Shown here: piece after piece, positions 63,967-64,000 of the stretch
Numbering within the stretch: position 1 is the stretch's first letter
Layout: every line of letters begins with the position of its first letter
Assembly (NCBI RefSeq): GCF_014640975.1
Contig: NZ_BMHO01000001.1
Location: 2,630,936 to 2,694,935, forward strand
Reading direction: 5' to 3'
Origin: Microbacterium faecale
GTDB lineage: Bacteria; Actinomycetota; Actinomycetes; Actinomycetales; Microbacteriaceae
Length of the DNA stretch: 64,000 nt
Made by a program: the position numbers and the translations under genes
The notes under the pieces: model-generated
Database searches by the model: none
Told to the model about the DNA's origin: nothing
The model's input: the letters and a program-made list of their open reading frames with translations, nothing else

Positions 63967-64000
63967 AGTCGTCGGCTTATTAGTACCAGTCAGCTACACA
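63967..64000 (-). rRNA. rrl: 23S ribosomal RNA, 3' end (partial)
   Basis: The minus strand reads TACTAATAAGCCGACGACTT, the conserved extreme 3' end of 23S rRNA, running off the window. The 63805-63966 gap is the 23S-5S spacer and shows no tRNA. The exact 3' end is approximate. Confidence 0.85.

Overview
The window reads as a chromosomal segment of a high-GC Gram-positive bacterium of the Actinomycetota, most likely a member of the Microbacteriaceae close to Microbacterium. The grounds are the GC content and codon use, frequent GTG starts, many 4-bp ATGA/GTGA gene overlaps, and a conserved core block (scpA-scpB-rluB-tyrA-cmk-der and pyrG-recN-nadK-tlyA) that ends beside a 5S/23S rRNA operon. 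The taxon is inferred from gene content and order; no search was run.

Layout. 1-2.3 kb: end of an unidentified gene, a DUF4345 membrane protein, a CPBP-family membrane protease and an SGNH lipoprotein esterase. 2.3-13.8 kb: one long minus-strand catabolic operon beside a divergent LysR gene. It encodes an amidohydrolase, a Rieske ferredoxin, a second amidohydrolase with a changed metal site, an alpha/beta hydrolase, a complete Dpp/Opp-type ABC importer, and a PDR-type FMN/2Fe-2S reductase. Nearly all junctions overlap by a few bases. 13.9-15.4 kb: a divergent SDR/TetR pair.

15.6-34.6 kb: a mosaic genomic island in a tRNA-Pro(GGG) gene. A stand-alone tRNA 3' half lies at the left edge and a stand-alone 5' half at the right edge. 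An intact replacement tRNA-Pro lies just inside the right edge, and three decayed tyrosine-integrase 3' ends mark successive insertions. Cargo: an IS3 element split by an IS30 element; a trxB-trxA-acr3-arsRC-arsC arsenic operon; an ABC-2 exporter with its own regulator, a kinase-like protein and a DUF3224 protein; a phage methyltransferase remnant; a TetR-drrAB exporter followed by a HelD-like helicase; and a broken AraC gene.

34.7-43.8 kb: core genes (F420-type oxidoreductase, GNAT, S4 protein, NUDIX, der, cmk, tyrA, rluB, scpB, scpA, parA). 44-50.6 kb: a TetR-amidase-branched-chain-amino-acid-type ABC importer cassette, with a fused LivM-LivG subunit and a strong palindrome before the regulator. 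50.6-52.8 kb: a second drrAB exporter, flanked by two copies of the xerD 3' end. 52.7-63.6 kb: xerD, a small MITE-like element, NUDIX, pyrG, recN, nadK, tlyA, a small conserved gene, an HAD-IIA phosphatase and a large RG-repeat/TPR-like protein. The window ends with a terminator, 5S rRNA and the 3' end of 23S rRNA, both on the minus strand.

The best candidates for something undescribed are the LysR-linked amidohydrolase/Rieske/reductase/importer operon, which lacks an oxygenase, and the tRNA-Pro island with its split-and-replaced tRNA gene.
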